Positions 46,530 to 54,354 of a DNA stretch of 64,000 bases are shown piece by piece; within the stretch, counting starts at the first letter, position 1, and each line of letters starts with the position of its first letter. The stretch comes from an uncultured Nesterenkonia sp. (GTDB lineage: Bacteria > Actinomycetota > Actinomycetes > Actinomycetales > Micrococcaceae), in NCBI GenBank assembly GCA_946222885.1, contig CAMIAK010000011.1, positions 33,151 through 97,150 on the forward strand, written 5' to 3'. Under the pieces are notes generated by a model. It ran no database searches and was not told where the DNA came from. It worked only from the letters and a program-made list of their open reading frames with translations. A program made the position numbers and the translations under genes.

Positions 46530-48055
46530 CTCCTTCTGCCGCACAGCCCTCCTCCGCCGCCTCCGGCCCCCTGGTGCTCCGCACCCCGGAACAGCTGGGA
46601 GCGGCGGAGGTCTGTGCACTGGCCTCCGGAGCACGCCTGGAGCTGGCGCCGGAGCTGCTGAAGCAGGTGGGCGCGGTGCGTGCCCGCATGCTGGAGGCCC
46701 TCCGGTCCGGCGGCCCCGTCTACGGAGTGAACACCGGGATGGGCGCGGCCAGCGCCATGCGGCTGACCGAGGAGCAGCAGCGCAGCCACCAGGCTCGGCT
46801 CATGCTCGCCCGCCAGGTGGGCACCGCCCCCTGGACGCCGCCCGAGATCGTCCGCGCAGGCCTGGCGGTCCGGCTCCGCACCTTCCTGGGCGGGGATGCC
46901 GGCGTCTCCGCCGCCCTGTGCCGGGCCGTCGCCGATCTGCTGAACGCCGGGCTCGTCCCCGCCGTGCCGGAGGGATCCCACGGGGCCGCCGGGGAGATCA
47001 TCCCGCTGGCCCATGTGGGAGGTGCCCTGGCCGGGGCCGGCCAGGTGCTCGACGCCGCCGGCCACGTCCTCGACGCCGGCGAGGCACTGGCCTCCGCCGG
47101 GCTGAAGCCCTATGTGTTCGGCCCGAAGGAGGGCATCGCCATGCTTCAGGGGACGCCCCTGGCCGCCGGCGCCGCCCTCCTGCGGGTCCGGCAGGCCCGG
47201 GACCACCTGAGCCTGCAGGCTGCGGTGCTCGCCGCCGGGGTCTCCATGACCGGTGCCAGCCGGGACCCCTATGAGCCGGCGCTGGCCCGCGGCGACGCCG
47301 CCCTGGGCCAGGTGCTGGAACAGCTGCGGCAGATGCTCGGTGGGGAGGATCAGGCAGCGGCTGAGCCGGCGGGCGCGGAGTCGGCAGGCGCACTGCAGGC
47401 TCCGGTCTCCTTCCGGGTCACCCCGGGCGCCCTGGCCCATGCCTCCCGCTGCGCCGGGCGGCTGGAGGAGGCCGCGCTGCGCGCCCTGGAGGGGGTCAGC
47501 GACTCCCCCGCCTTCCTGGAGGGCCGCTTCCTGGGGACCGCCGCCTTCGACGGCTTCGCCCTGTCGGCCGAGGCCGACGCTCTGCGCACCGCACTGCTGC
47601 ATCTGGGCGAGCTCTCCACGGCGCGGCTGCACCGGATGCTCTCCGCGGACCTCAACCACCGCACTCCGCAGCTGTCCTGCGAGCCCGGCGCCCATGCCGG
47701 CATGGTCGCCGTCCACAAGGGAGCGGTCGGGCAGATGCACCGGCTGCTGGGAGAGTCCGCGCCCGCCTCCCTGGGGGCCAGGGAGACCTCCTTCGGCCAG
47801 GAGGACGCCCAGAGCTTCGCCCTGGAAGCAGCCTCCGCCCTCTCCCGCGCGCTCACCGGAGTCCGCGGGGTCCTGGCCGCCGAGCTGCTGGCCCTGGTGC
47901 AGGCGGACCGGCTGAAGCCCTTCCGCCCCGGGCACCCCGGGACGGACTCGCTGCTCTCTGCGGCGGGGGCCGCCGTCGCGCCCGGGGTGGAGGACCGTCC
48001 CTACGGCCCCGACCTGGCAGCCCTGACCGCACTTCTGGAGGAGACCGCACTGTGA
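46526..48055 (+). CDS. HAL/PAL-superfamily lyase with Ala-Ala-Gly in place of the MIO triad
   Basis: 509 residues. PVYGVNTGMG (Tyr66) keeps the catalytic-Tyr loop. The cofactor site reads GSHGAAGEIIPLAH (150-164), codons GCC GCC GGG, against G-S-x-G-A-S-G-D-L-A-P-L in HutH: the central Ser is Ala and Asp is Glu, so MIO cannot be made. KPYVFGPKEGIAMLQGTPLAAG and SFGQEDAQSFALEAASAL align with HutH regions. By analogy with ergothionase it could eliminate trimethylamine from a betaine. Only distantly like the other MIO-less protein (40318). Overlaps both neighbours by 4 bp. Confidence 0.85.
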   Translation: MTPSAAQPSSAASGPLVLRTPEQLGAAEVCALASGARLELAPELLKQVGAVRARMLEALRSGGPVYGVNTGMGAASAMRLTEEQQRSHQARLMLARQVGTAPWTPPEIVRAGLAVRLRTFLGGDAGVSAALCRAVADLLNAGLVPAVPEGSHGAAGEIIPLAHVGGALAGAGQVLDAAGHVLDAGEALASAGLKPYVFGPKEGIAMLQGTPLAAGAALLRVRQARDHLSLQAAVLAAGVSMTGASRDPYEPALARGDAALGQVLEQLRQMLGGEDQAAAEPAGAESAGALQAPVSFRVTPGALAHASRCAGRLEEAALRALEGVSDSPAFLEGRFLGTAAFDGFALSAEADALRTALLHLGELSTARLHRMLSADLNHRTPQLSCEPGAHAGMVAVHKGAVGQMHRLLGESAPASLGARETSFGQEDAQSFALEAASALSRALTGVRGVLAAELLALVQADRLKPFRPGHPGTDSLLSAAGAAVAPGVEDRPYGPDLAALTALLEETAL

Positions 48056-48948
48056 TCGTCGACTGCCATCAGCACCTCTGGCCCGCCGAGTTCCTGGAGG
48101 CCCTGCGCGCCCGGAGCGAGCCGCCCTTCCTGGACGGCTGGACTCTGCACACCGCCGGCGAGGCCCCCTATGAGATCGATCCCTCCGCCCATGACGTGGC
48201 CCGGCGCCGGGCCCGTGAGGACCGCCTGGGGGTAGGCACAGTGGGCCTCTCGCTCTCCAGTCCGCTGGGCATCGAGCACCTCCCCGCCGCGCAGGCCCGG
48301 GAGCTCATCGGGGCCTGGCACCGCGGGGCCCTCGCCCTGGGAGACCCCTTCCACGTCTGGGCCGCACCCGTGCTGGCCGACCCTGACACCGCAGGGCTGC
48401 GTGAGACGCTCGCCCATGAGCGGGTGCTCGGGCTGCAGATGCCGGCCGATGCGATGCTCACCCCGCAGGCGGTGGCCGAGGCCGGGCCCTTCCTGCGCGC
48501 CGCCGAGGAGGCCGGCAAGCCCGTCCTGGTCCACCCCGGTGTCGCCCCGGCGGAGGAGGGCGCCCTGCCCTCCTGGTGGCCGGCGATGGTCCCCTATGTG
48601 AGCCAGATGCAGGCCTCCTGGTACAGCTGGCACATCGCCGGCGGCCGCGCCCACCCCGGTCTGCGGATCGGATTCGTGGCGATGGCGGGGCTGGCCCCGC
48701 TGAACCATGAGCGGCTGGCGGCCCGCGGCGGAGAGTTCGGACGCATCGATCCGCAGGTCTACTACGAGACCTCCTCCTACACCACCGACGCACTCTCGGC
48801 GATGGCCGGCGTCGTCGGGGCGGAGCAGATCATCAGCGGCTCGGACTACCCCTACGCGGAGATCATCGACCCGGCGCTGGGCGGAGACTTCAGCCGGACC
48901 TGCTGCCAGGAGGCCCCGCGGCGCTTCCTCGGCCGCGGCCTCCGGTGA
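48052..48948 (+). CDS. Amidohydrolase 2 family metal-dependent hydrolase
   Basis: 298 residues, GTG start overlapping the HAL-like stop. The TIM-barrel pattern is MIVDCHQHLWP at the N-terminus (HxH metal site), VLVHPGVAP (His), and ISGSDYPYAEI near the C-terminus (catalytic Asp). Family members hydrolyse lactones or amides or decarboxylate (ACMSD type). As the last gene of the transporter-cyclodeaminase-lyase operon it may open the ring of a (thio)hydantoin or lactone intermediate; this is inference. The stop lies in a 14-bp tandem repeat. Confidence 0.85.
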   Translation: MIVDCHQHLWPAEFLEALRARSEPPFLDGWTLHTAGEAPYEIDPSAHDVARRRAREDRLGVGTVGLSLSSPLGIEHLPAAQARELIGAWHRGALALGDPFHVWAAPVLADPDTAGLRETLAHERVLGLQMPADAMLTPQAVAEAGPFLRAAEEAGKPVLVHPGVAPAEEGALPSWWPAMVPYVSQMQASWYSWHIAGGRAHPGLRIGFVAMAGLAPLNHERLAARGGEFGRIDPQVYYETSSYTTDALSAMAGVVGAEQIISGSDYPYAEIIDPALGGDFSRTCCQEAPRRFLGRGLR

Positions 48949-48991
48949 GCTGCCTCCGGTGAGCTGTCCCAGCTCCTGAACCCACCCAGCT

Positions 48992-49009
48992 CCTGAGCAG
49001 CTGCTCAGG
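48992..49009. terminator. 18-bp perfect palindrome between convergent genes
   Basis: CCTGAGCAGCTGCTCAGG is a perfect palindrome covering the stop codon of the YeiH-like gene (49005-49007) and lying 43 bp after the amidohydrolase stop. The gap also holds two tandem duplications: a 14-bp period from 48938 to 48966 and CCCAGCTCCTGA at 48968 and 48985. Likely bidirectional terminator. Confidence 0.55.
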
Positions 49010-50018
49010 CGAAGAGCATGACCCCGGCGAGCGTCCCTGCGCCCATCACCAGGGTGGAGGCCCCGCCCACGAGCGCGCCCTTCCCCCCGGTGCGCAGCAG
49101 CTTCCGGAGATCGATGCCGACGCCCAGGCCGAACATCGCCGCGGCCAGCAGCCAGGTGGCGGTCAGCGAGGCAGCGGTCAGCACCTCCTCCGGCAGCGGG
49201 ACCGTCGAACGGACGGCCACCATGGCCAGGAAGCCCAGGACGAACAGCGGGACCAGCGGGACCTTCGGCGCCGAGGCGGAGTCGCCCGCGTCCCCTGCCC
49301 TCCGCCGCCAGTACATCGCGGAGAAGGTGAGCACCGGGGCCAGCAGCACCACGCGCCCCAGCTTGACCACGGTGGCGGCGGCCAGCGCGGCCGCACCGAC
49401 CATGCCGCCGGCGGCGACCACCTGGGCCACCTCGTGGACGGTCAGGCCGATCCAGATGCCGCTCTGGTCATCGGTGAGGCCCAGCAGCCCGGAGAGCACC
49501 GGCAGCGCCAGCATCGCCGCCGTCCCGTAGAGGGTGACCATCGCGACGGCGGAGGCGACCTCGTCGTCGTCGGCGTTGACCACGCTCTGGGCCCCCGCCA
49601 CCGCGGAGGCCCCGCAGATGGAGAAGCCGGCGGCGTAGAGCAGCGCCGCGGCCGGGCTGAGCCCCATCCGCCGGGCGAACCAGTGGGTGAACAGGAAGCC
49701 GAGCGCCACCGTGGCCAGGATCAGCGTCAGCACCGGCACGCCCAGCGCCAAGATCTCCGGGACCGCCAGCTGGAGGCCCAGGATCACGATGCCCAGGCGC
49801 AGCAGCGGCTTGGTGGCCTTCTGCACCCCGGGGCGGAGTGCCGGGTGGAAGAGGCCCGCGTTGCGCAGCAGCAGTCCCAGCAGCAGCGCGATCAGCAGGG
49901 CTCCGATGACGTTCTGGGCCCGGCCCAGCAGCAGAGCCGCCGTGGCCACCGCCGCCAGGAGTATCCATCCCGGCAGCCGGCGCTCCACGGCGGCTCCCTC
50001 TGTGTTCTTCGTGCTCAA
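49005..50018 (-). CDS. YeiH/UPF0324-family membrane protein (putative sulfate/sulfite exporter)
   Basis: 337 residues, about ten membrane segments. Family motifs: NVIGALLIALLLGLLLRN, LLRLGIVILGLQLAVPEILALGVPVL, LLYAAGFSICGASAVAGAQSVVNADDDEVASAVAMVTLYGTAAMLALPVL, and IWIGLTVHEVAQVVAAGG. The family is annotated as a putative sulfate exporter and is sometimes tied to sulfonate or taurine breakdown; the function is little tested. Its place between two betaine importers and MIO-less lyases fits release of oxidised sulfur from a sulfur-containing betaine such as ergothioneine. It appears to be the end of, or separate from, the operon starting at 54093. Confidence 0.88.
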   Translation of the reverse strand: MSTKNTEGAAVERRLPGWILLAAVATAALLLGRAQNVIGALLIALLLGLLLRNAGLFHPALRPGVQKATKPLLRLGIVILGLQLAVPEILALGVPVLTLILATVALGFLFTHWFARRMGLSPAAALLYAAGFSICGASAVAGAQSVVNADDDEVASAVAMVTLYGTAAMLALPVLSGLLGLTDDQSGIWIGLTVHEVAQVVAAGGMVGAAALAAATVVKLGRVVLLAPVLTFSAMYWRRRAGDAGDSASAPKVPLVPLFVLGFLAMVAVRSTVPLPEEVLTAASLTATWLLAAAMFGLGVGIDLRKLLRTGGKGALVGGASTLVMGAGTLAGVMLFA

Positions 50019-50080
50019 TCCTGTGCTGCCCGTTCTTCGGTGGTGGTGGCCGGGACGCTGCCCGGCCGGGTGATCGGTGC

Positions 50081-51019
50081 TCAGTCGACGATGCCGTGCT
50101 CGCTGAGGAACTCCTCAGCGGCGTCGACCAGCGGCGTGCGGTCGTTCTGCATGGAGGCCAGCAGCTCGGTCAGCCCCTCGGTGGTCAGGGCCGCCGAGAC
50201 CGCGTTGAGCTGCTCCTCGACCTCTTCGGTGATGCTGTCCTCGTCGCCGACCGGCAGGATGTTCTGCGCGAGGTAGAGGCCCTCCGGGTCCTCCAGGACC
50301 ACCAGGTCCTCCTCCTCGATGACCGGGTCGGTGGAGAAGACGTTGGCCACATCCGCGTCGCCGTCCAGCAGCGCGCCGACGGTCAGCGGGCCGCCGGCGT
50401 CGAGGCCCTGGAAGTCGCCGAACTCGATGCCGTAGACCTCTTCCAGGCCGATCAGGCCCTGCCAGCGCTCAGCCTGCTCGGGGCCGGCCGCCATGCTGAA
50501 CTCCCCGGCGTGGGGCTCCAGGTCTGCGATGGTCTCCAGCCCGTACTCCTCTGCGGTCTCGGAGCGGACCGTGAGGGTGGACTTGTTCTCCGCCTCGGAC
50601 TGCTCCAGCGCCACGATACCGTCCGGCAGCTCCTCCTGGAGCGCCTCGTAGACCTCCTCGGAGCCGGTGAGGTCCTCCGGGACGTCGTCGCCGGCGAAGT
50701 ACAGGTAGAAGGCTCCGACATACTCGGGGATCAGGTCGATGGAGCCGTCCTCCAGCGCGGCCACGTAGAGCTCGCGGGCGCCGATGGAGAAGTTCCGCTC
50801 CACCGCGATGTCTGCCTCCTCGAGAGCCTGGGCGTAGATCTCTGCGAGCAGCTCGCTCTCGGCGAAGTTCGCCGAGCCGATGGTCACAGCGCCGCTGTCC
50901 CCGCCGTCACCTCCATCGCCGTTGCCTCCGCCGTCCTCCATGGGGTCGCCGCCGCAGGCGCTCAGCGCCAGGGCAAGGATGCCGGTGGCGGCCAGCGATG
51001 CGTACATTCTCTTCTTCAT
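50081..51019 (-). CDS. Betaine-type ABC transporter substrate-binding lipoprotein, second system
   Basis: 312 residues from ATG 51019 (GAAAGGAAA upstream). Lipobox LALSAC, Gly/Asp-rich linker, and OpuCC/EgtU domain: AVTIGSANFAESELLAEIYAQALEEADIAVERNFSIGARELYVAALEDGSIDLIPEYVGAF. Shares the overall plan with the 44518 product, notably LGLEEVYG..EF.DFQ.LDAGGPLT and the final SAALTTE segment. It is the last gene of the ATPase-permease-permease-binding protein set read from 53425. Confidence 0.92.
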   Translation of the reverse strand: MKKRMYASLAATGILALALSACGGDPMEDGGGNGDGGDGGDSGAVTIGSANFAESELLAEIYAQALEEADIAVERNFSIGARELYVAALEDGSIDLIPEYVGAFYLYFAGDDVPEDLTGSEEVYEALQEELPDGIVALEQSEAENKSTLTVRSETAEEYGLETIADLEPHAGEFSMAAGPEQAERWQGLIGLEEVYGIEFGDFQGLDAGGPLTVGALLDGDADVANVFSTDPVIEEEDLVVLEDPEGLYLAQNILPVGDEDSITEEVEEQLNAVSAALTTEGLTELLASMQNDRTPLVDAAEEFLSEHGIVD

Positions 51020-51057
51020 GGTGTTTCCTTTCACGGTGCGAGTGATGGTGAGGGAGG

Positions 51058-51723
51058 TCATCGGGAGAACTGCGTCCGCAGGCCGGGAGAGACCGCGTAG
51101 CGCTGGATGATGTCGGTGAGGATGTCCACGGCGATCGCCACCAGCGCCACCAGGATGGCTCCGGCGACCACACGGTCGTACTGGTTCAGCGCCAGCCCGT
51201 CCACCAGCAGCCGGCCCAGTCCCCCGACGCCGACGTACGCGGCCACCGTGGCGGTGGCGATCACCTGGAGGAAGGCGTTGCGGATGCCGCTGAAGATCAG
51301 CGGCAGGGCCACCGGGATCTCGACCCGCAGCAGCACCTGCAGCGGACGCATCCCCATGCCGCGGGCGGCGTCGGTGATGTTGGAGTCCACTCCCTGCACA
51401 CCGGCGTAGGTCTGGGTGAGGATCGCAGGGATCGCCAGGGTGACCAGGGCGATGAAGACCGGCATCATCCCCAGGCCCATCAGGGTGACCAGCAGGGTCA
51501 TCAGCCCCAGGGTCGGCAGGGCGCGGCCGGCGTTGCCGATGTTGATCGCGAGGAAGGCGAAGCGCCCCGTGTGGCCGCAGTAGAGGCCCACCGGCAGGGC
51601 GATGGCGGCAGCGATGACGACGGTGACCACGCTGTACCAGAAGTGCTGGTAGATCAGCTCCGGGATGTTCCCGCTGCGGGCCAGGTCCCAGTTCTGAGGG
51701 TCGAAGAGGTAGTCGAAGAACAT
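51058..51723 (-). CDS. Betaine-type ABC transporter permease, second system
   Basis: 221 residues from ATG 51723, which overlaps the stop of the previous permease by one base. Membrane segments and the EAA loop SNITDAARGMGMRPLQVLLRVEIPVALPLIFSGIRNAFLQVIATATVAAYVGVGGLGRLL mark an OpuC-type inner-membrane subunit. Counterpart of 43760-44479. Confidence 0.93.
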   Translation of the reverse strand: MFFDYLFDPQNWDLARSGNIPELIYQHFWYSVVTVVIAAAIALPVGLYCGHTGRFAFLAINIGNAGRALPTLGLMTLLVTLMGLGMMPVFIALVTLAIPAILTQTYAGVQGVDSNITDAARGMGMRPLQVLLRVEIPVALPLIFSGIRNAFLQVIATATVAAYVGVGGLGRLLVDGLALNQYDRVVAGAILVALVAIAVDILTDIIQRYAVSPGLRTQFSR

Positions 51724-52376
51724 CAGGCGGCCTTCCTCGTGTCGGCCCGGGCCCAGGGGGTGGCCCACCGCTGGATCAGGACGATGATCAGATCACACAG
51801 CAGGGCCAGCACCACGGTGAGGATGAGCCCGACCATGATCTGCTCGGGATAGCGCTGCTGCAGCCCGCGGGTGAACAGCGCTCCCAGGCCGCCGACGCCG
51901 ATCAGCGCGCCCACGCTGACCATGCTGATGTTGGAGACGGTGGCGAAGCGCAGCCCCGCCAGCATCGCCGGCAGCGCCATGGGCAGCTCGACGCCGAAGA
52001 GCCGGCGCAGCCGGCGGTAGCCCATCGCGGTGGCGGCCTCCTTGGTGGAGGGGTCCACCGAGTTCAGCCCGTCGGCGACCACGCGCACCAGCAGGGCGGC
52101 GGTGTAGATGGTCAGCGCGATGATGATGTTCAGCGGAGAGAGCACCTGGGTGCCGATGATGCCCGGGATGATCAGGAACAGCGCGAGCGAGGGGATCGAG
52201 TAGATGATCCCGGCCGTGGTGAGCGTGGGCTGGTAGAGCCGGGGCAGCCGCACGGCCAGGTACCCGAAGGGCACCGAGATGAGCACCGCGAGGATGATGG
52301 GCACCAGCGCCAGCATCACATGTTGGCTCAGAGCTCCGATCACCGTGTCGGTGTGCCGCATGACGTAGTCGATCAT
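51723..52376 (-). CDS. Betaine-type ABC transporter permease, second system
   Basis: 217 residues; PSLALFLIIPGIIGTQVLSPLNIIIALTIYTAALLVRVVADGLNSVDPSTKEAATAMGYRRLRRLFGVELPMALPAMLAGLRFATVSNISMVSVGALIGVGGLG shows the same permease type as 43113-43763. Start ATG 52376 overlaps the ATPase stop by 4 bp. Forms the heterodimeric channel with the 51058 product. Confidence 0.93.
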   Translation of the reverse strand: MIDYVMRHTDTVIGALSQHVMLALVPIILAVLISVPFGYLAVRLPRLYQPTLTTAGIIYSIPSLALFLIIPGIIGTQVLSPLNIIIALTIYTAALLVRVVADGLNSVDPSTKEAATAMGYRRLRRLFGVELPMALPAMLAGLRFATVSNISMVSVGALIGVGGLGALFTRGLQQRYPEQIMVGLILTVVLALLCDLIIVLIQRWATPWARADTRKAA

Positions 52377-53425
52377 GCGGTGCTCCCGGAGGGGTTGCGG
52401 ATCTCGCGCAGCTGGCGGGCCAGCGCCTCGTGGCTGATGACGCCGTCGGCGCGGCCCTGCGCGTCCACCCGCACCGCGACGCCGACCGGAGAGGCGATGG
52501 TCAGATCGGTGATGTTGCGCAGGGACTCGCCGGCGCGGAACTGCCCGGAGAGCGCCAGCTCGGGCTCGGCGGAGCCGGGACGGCTGCTCCAGCCCAGCGG
52601 GACGCCGGACTCGTCGGTCACCAGGTGGTACCCGCCCTGGGGCACATCCGGGGAGTCCAGGACCAGATCCTCGGCGGCGTCGAAGGAGAGGCTGCGGAAG
52701 CCGCGGTCCTGGCCGACGAAGTCCGCCACGAAGCTGTCGGCGGGATTGCGGAGCAGCTCGCGGGGCGGAGCCACCTGGGCGAGCTGGCCGCCCTCCTGGA
52801 AGACGGCGACGGTGTCGCCGAGCTTGACCGCCTCGTCGATGTCGTGGGTGACCATGGCGATGGTCTTGCCCAGCTCCGCCTGGAGCCGGAGGAACTCGGC
52901 CTGCAGGCCTTCGCGGACGATCGGGTCCACGGCGCTGAAGGGCTCGTCCATGAGCATCACCGGCGGGTCCGCGGCCAGCGCCCGGGCCACGCCCACGCGC
53001 TGCTGCTGGCCGCCGGAGAGCTGCACCGGGTACCGCTTGGCGAAGCTGGTGGAGAGGCCCACCCGCTCCATCAGCTCCAGGGCACGCTTCTTGGCCTCCT
53101 TGCGGGAGACCCCCATCAGCGAGGGGACGGTGATGATGTTGTCCAGCACGGTCCGGTGCGGGAAGAGGCCCGCGTGCTGGATGACGTAGCCGATGGAGCG
53201 GCGCAGCTCGGCGTCGTCCTGCTCGGCGACGTCCTTGCCGTCGATGAGGATCCGGCCGGAGGTGGGGGTGATCATCCGGTTGATCATCCGCAGCGAGGTG
53301 GTCTTGCCGCAGCCGGAGGGACCGACGAAGACGGTGATCTTCCCGGTCTCCAGCTCCAGGCTGAGATCCTCGACGGCGGTGGTGCCGTCCGGGTAGACCT
53401 TGCTGACGTTCTCGAAGGTGATCAT
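52373..53425 (-). CDS. Betaine-type ABC transporter ATP-binding protein, second system
   Basis: 350 residues. Walker A GPSGCGKTT (35-43), LSGGQQQRVGVARAL, Walker B VMLMDEPFSAVDPIVR, switch His in AMVTHDIDEAV; a C-terminal regulatory part of about 100 residues follows (ending SHEALARQLREIRNP, with a weak CBS-like look). First transporter gene after the IclR regulator, whose stop it overlaps by 4 bp. The N-terminal third is nearly the same as the 41962 ATPase, so the two transporters are recent paralogues or specialised copies. Confidence 0.93.
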   Translation of the reverse strand: MITFENVSKVYPDGTTAVEDLSLELETGKITVFVGPSGCGKTTSLRMINRMITPTSGRILIDGKDVAEQDDAELRRSIGYVIQHAGLFPHRTVLDNIITVPSLMGVSRKEAKKRALELMERVGLSTSFAKRYPVQLSGGQQQRVGVARALAADPPVMLMDEPFSAVDPIVREGLQAEFLRLQAELGKTIAMVTHDIDEAVKLGDTVAVFQEGGQLAQVAPPRELLRNPADSFVADFVGQDRGFRSLSFDAAEDLVLDSPDVPQGGYHLVTDESGVPLGWSSRPGSAEPELALSGQFRAGESLRNITDLTIASPVGVAVRVDAQGRADGVISHEALARQLREIRNPSGSTA

Positions 53426-54093
53426 GCGGTCCTCTCCTCCCCGGCCTTCTCGCCCAGGCCCCGGGAGACCTGCCCGGCGGCGTCCAGCAGCAGCTGGCCG
53501 TAGTGGGCGCCCTTGACCTCGTCGATCCGGTAGGTGGGCACCAGCACGCTCATCGCGGCCACCACCTTGCCCCCGGCGCGGATGGGTGCGGAGATCGCCG
53601 TGACGTCCTCCTCCACCCCGCTCTGGGTGTAGACGAACCCGGATTCCGGGATCTGGTCCTTGAGCACCCGGCCGGCGGCCGAGCCCTCCAGCGGAATGGT
53701 CCGGCCCACCCAGTTGGCGTGCCGGATGGAGTGGGTGCCCTCCGAGATGGCGATGTACAGGGCGGTGTCCGCATGGCCCTCGATGCTGAGGTAGACGGAC
53801 TCGCCGGTGGCCTCGACGATGTCCTCCATCGGCTGGTGGGACAGCGTGGCCAGCATCTCCTTGCTGAAAGCCTGTGCGCCGATCTGGATGAGGCGGCTGC
53901 CCGGGCGGTAGTCTCCCTCATCGTCGCGGGAGAGGAAGCTCCCGGCTTCCAGGGTGCGGAGCAGGCGCAGCGCGGTGCTGGCGGGCAGCTCGACGTCCCG
54001 GGCGGCCTCCGCGAGGCTGGCGCGGCCGCGTTCGCAGACGGCGGCGACCAGGGCGAGGGCTCGCTCGACGGTGCGGGTTGATGATTCGGCCAC
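53422..54093 (-). CDS. IclR-family transcriptional regulator
   Basis: GTG 54093 is chosen because AAGGA stands 5 bp upstream, giving 223 residues; ATG 54129 or 54174 would add 12 or 27 residues. The N-terminal winged helix reads TRTVERALALVAAVCERGRASLAEAARDVELPASTALRLLRTLE, followed by an effector domain (ESVYLSIEGHADTALYIAISEG, RTIPLEGSAAGRVLKD, AISAPIRAGGKVVAAMSVLVP). IclR proteins often control aromatic, hydantoin or histidine degradation. Its own promoter carries the 65-bp site also found at 41842, so it probably regulates both arms of the locus. Confidence 0.88.
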   Translation of the reverse strand: MAESSTRTVERALALVAAVCERGRASLAEAARDVELPASTALRLLRTLEAGSFLSRDDEGDYRPGSRLIQIGAQAFSKEMLATLSHQPMEDIVEATGESVYLSIEGHADTALYIAISEGTHSIRHANWVGRTIPLEGSAAGRVLKDQIPESGFVYTQSGVEEDVTAISAPIRAGGKVVAAMSVLVPTYRIDEVKGAHYGQLLLDAAGQVSRGLGEKAGEERTA

Positions 54094-54152
54094 TGGTGTC
54101 CTTCCCACAGGCGTGGATGGTCTTCTCATTTCCCCTGAGCCTATGAAGGCCC

Positions 54153-54217
54153 CGTTTCGTCGACGATGCTCCAATGTTTCCGTTGAGTAAAACTGAAAAA
54201 CCGCCTGATGAAACGCT
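54153..54217. promoter_or_regulatory. 65-bp conserved regulatory site, copy 2
   Basis: Read on the minus strand this region aligns end to end with 41842-41906 (48 of 65 identical; core 54165-54193 25 of 29). It holds TTTCATCAG, TTTTACT, AACGGAAACATT and GAAACG in the same order and spacing. It lies 60 bp upstream of the IclR start, within the 261-bp gap 54094-54354, which otherwise contains only the palindromic element at 54264. Confidence 0.75.
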
Positions 54218-54263
54218 GGGTTAGTGATGGAGACTACGGTGCAGAATGGTGGAAGGCAATAGA

Positions 54264-54349
54264 GAACCCTCGTTTTACCAAGGGAAATTCGTTCTACCTG
54301 CCCGTATACGGGCAGGTAATCTGAGAATCGCCTGGTAAAACGAGGGTTC
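54264..54349. repeat. Nested palindromic element, copy 2
   Basis: Outer arms of about 19 bp (GAACCCTCGTTTTACCA..GG at 54264-54283; CCTGGTAAAACGAGGGTTC at 54331-54349) enclose a perfect 24-bp palindrome (54295-54318, centre CCCGTATACGGG). All are centred on 54306.5. The inner 69 bp match the element at 30486-30554 without gaps. It lies between the hutH stop (54355) and the regulatory region of the IclR gene. Confidence 0.8.
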
Positions 54350-54354
54350 GGTGG

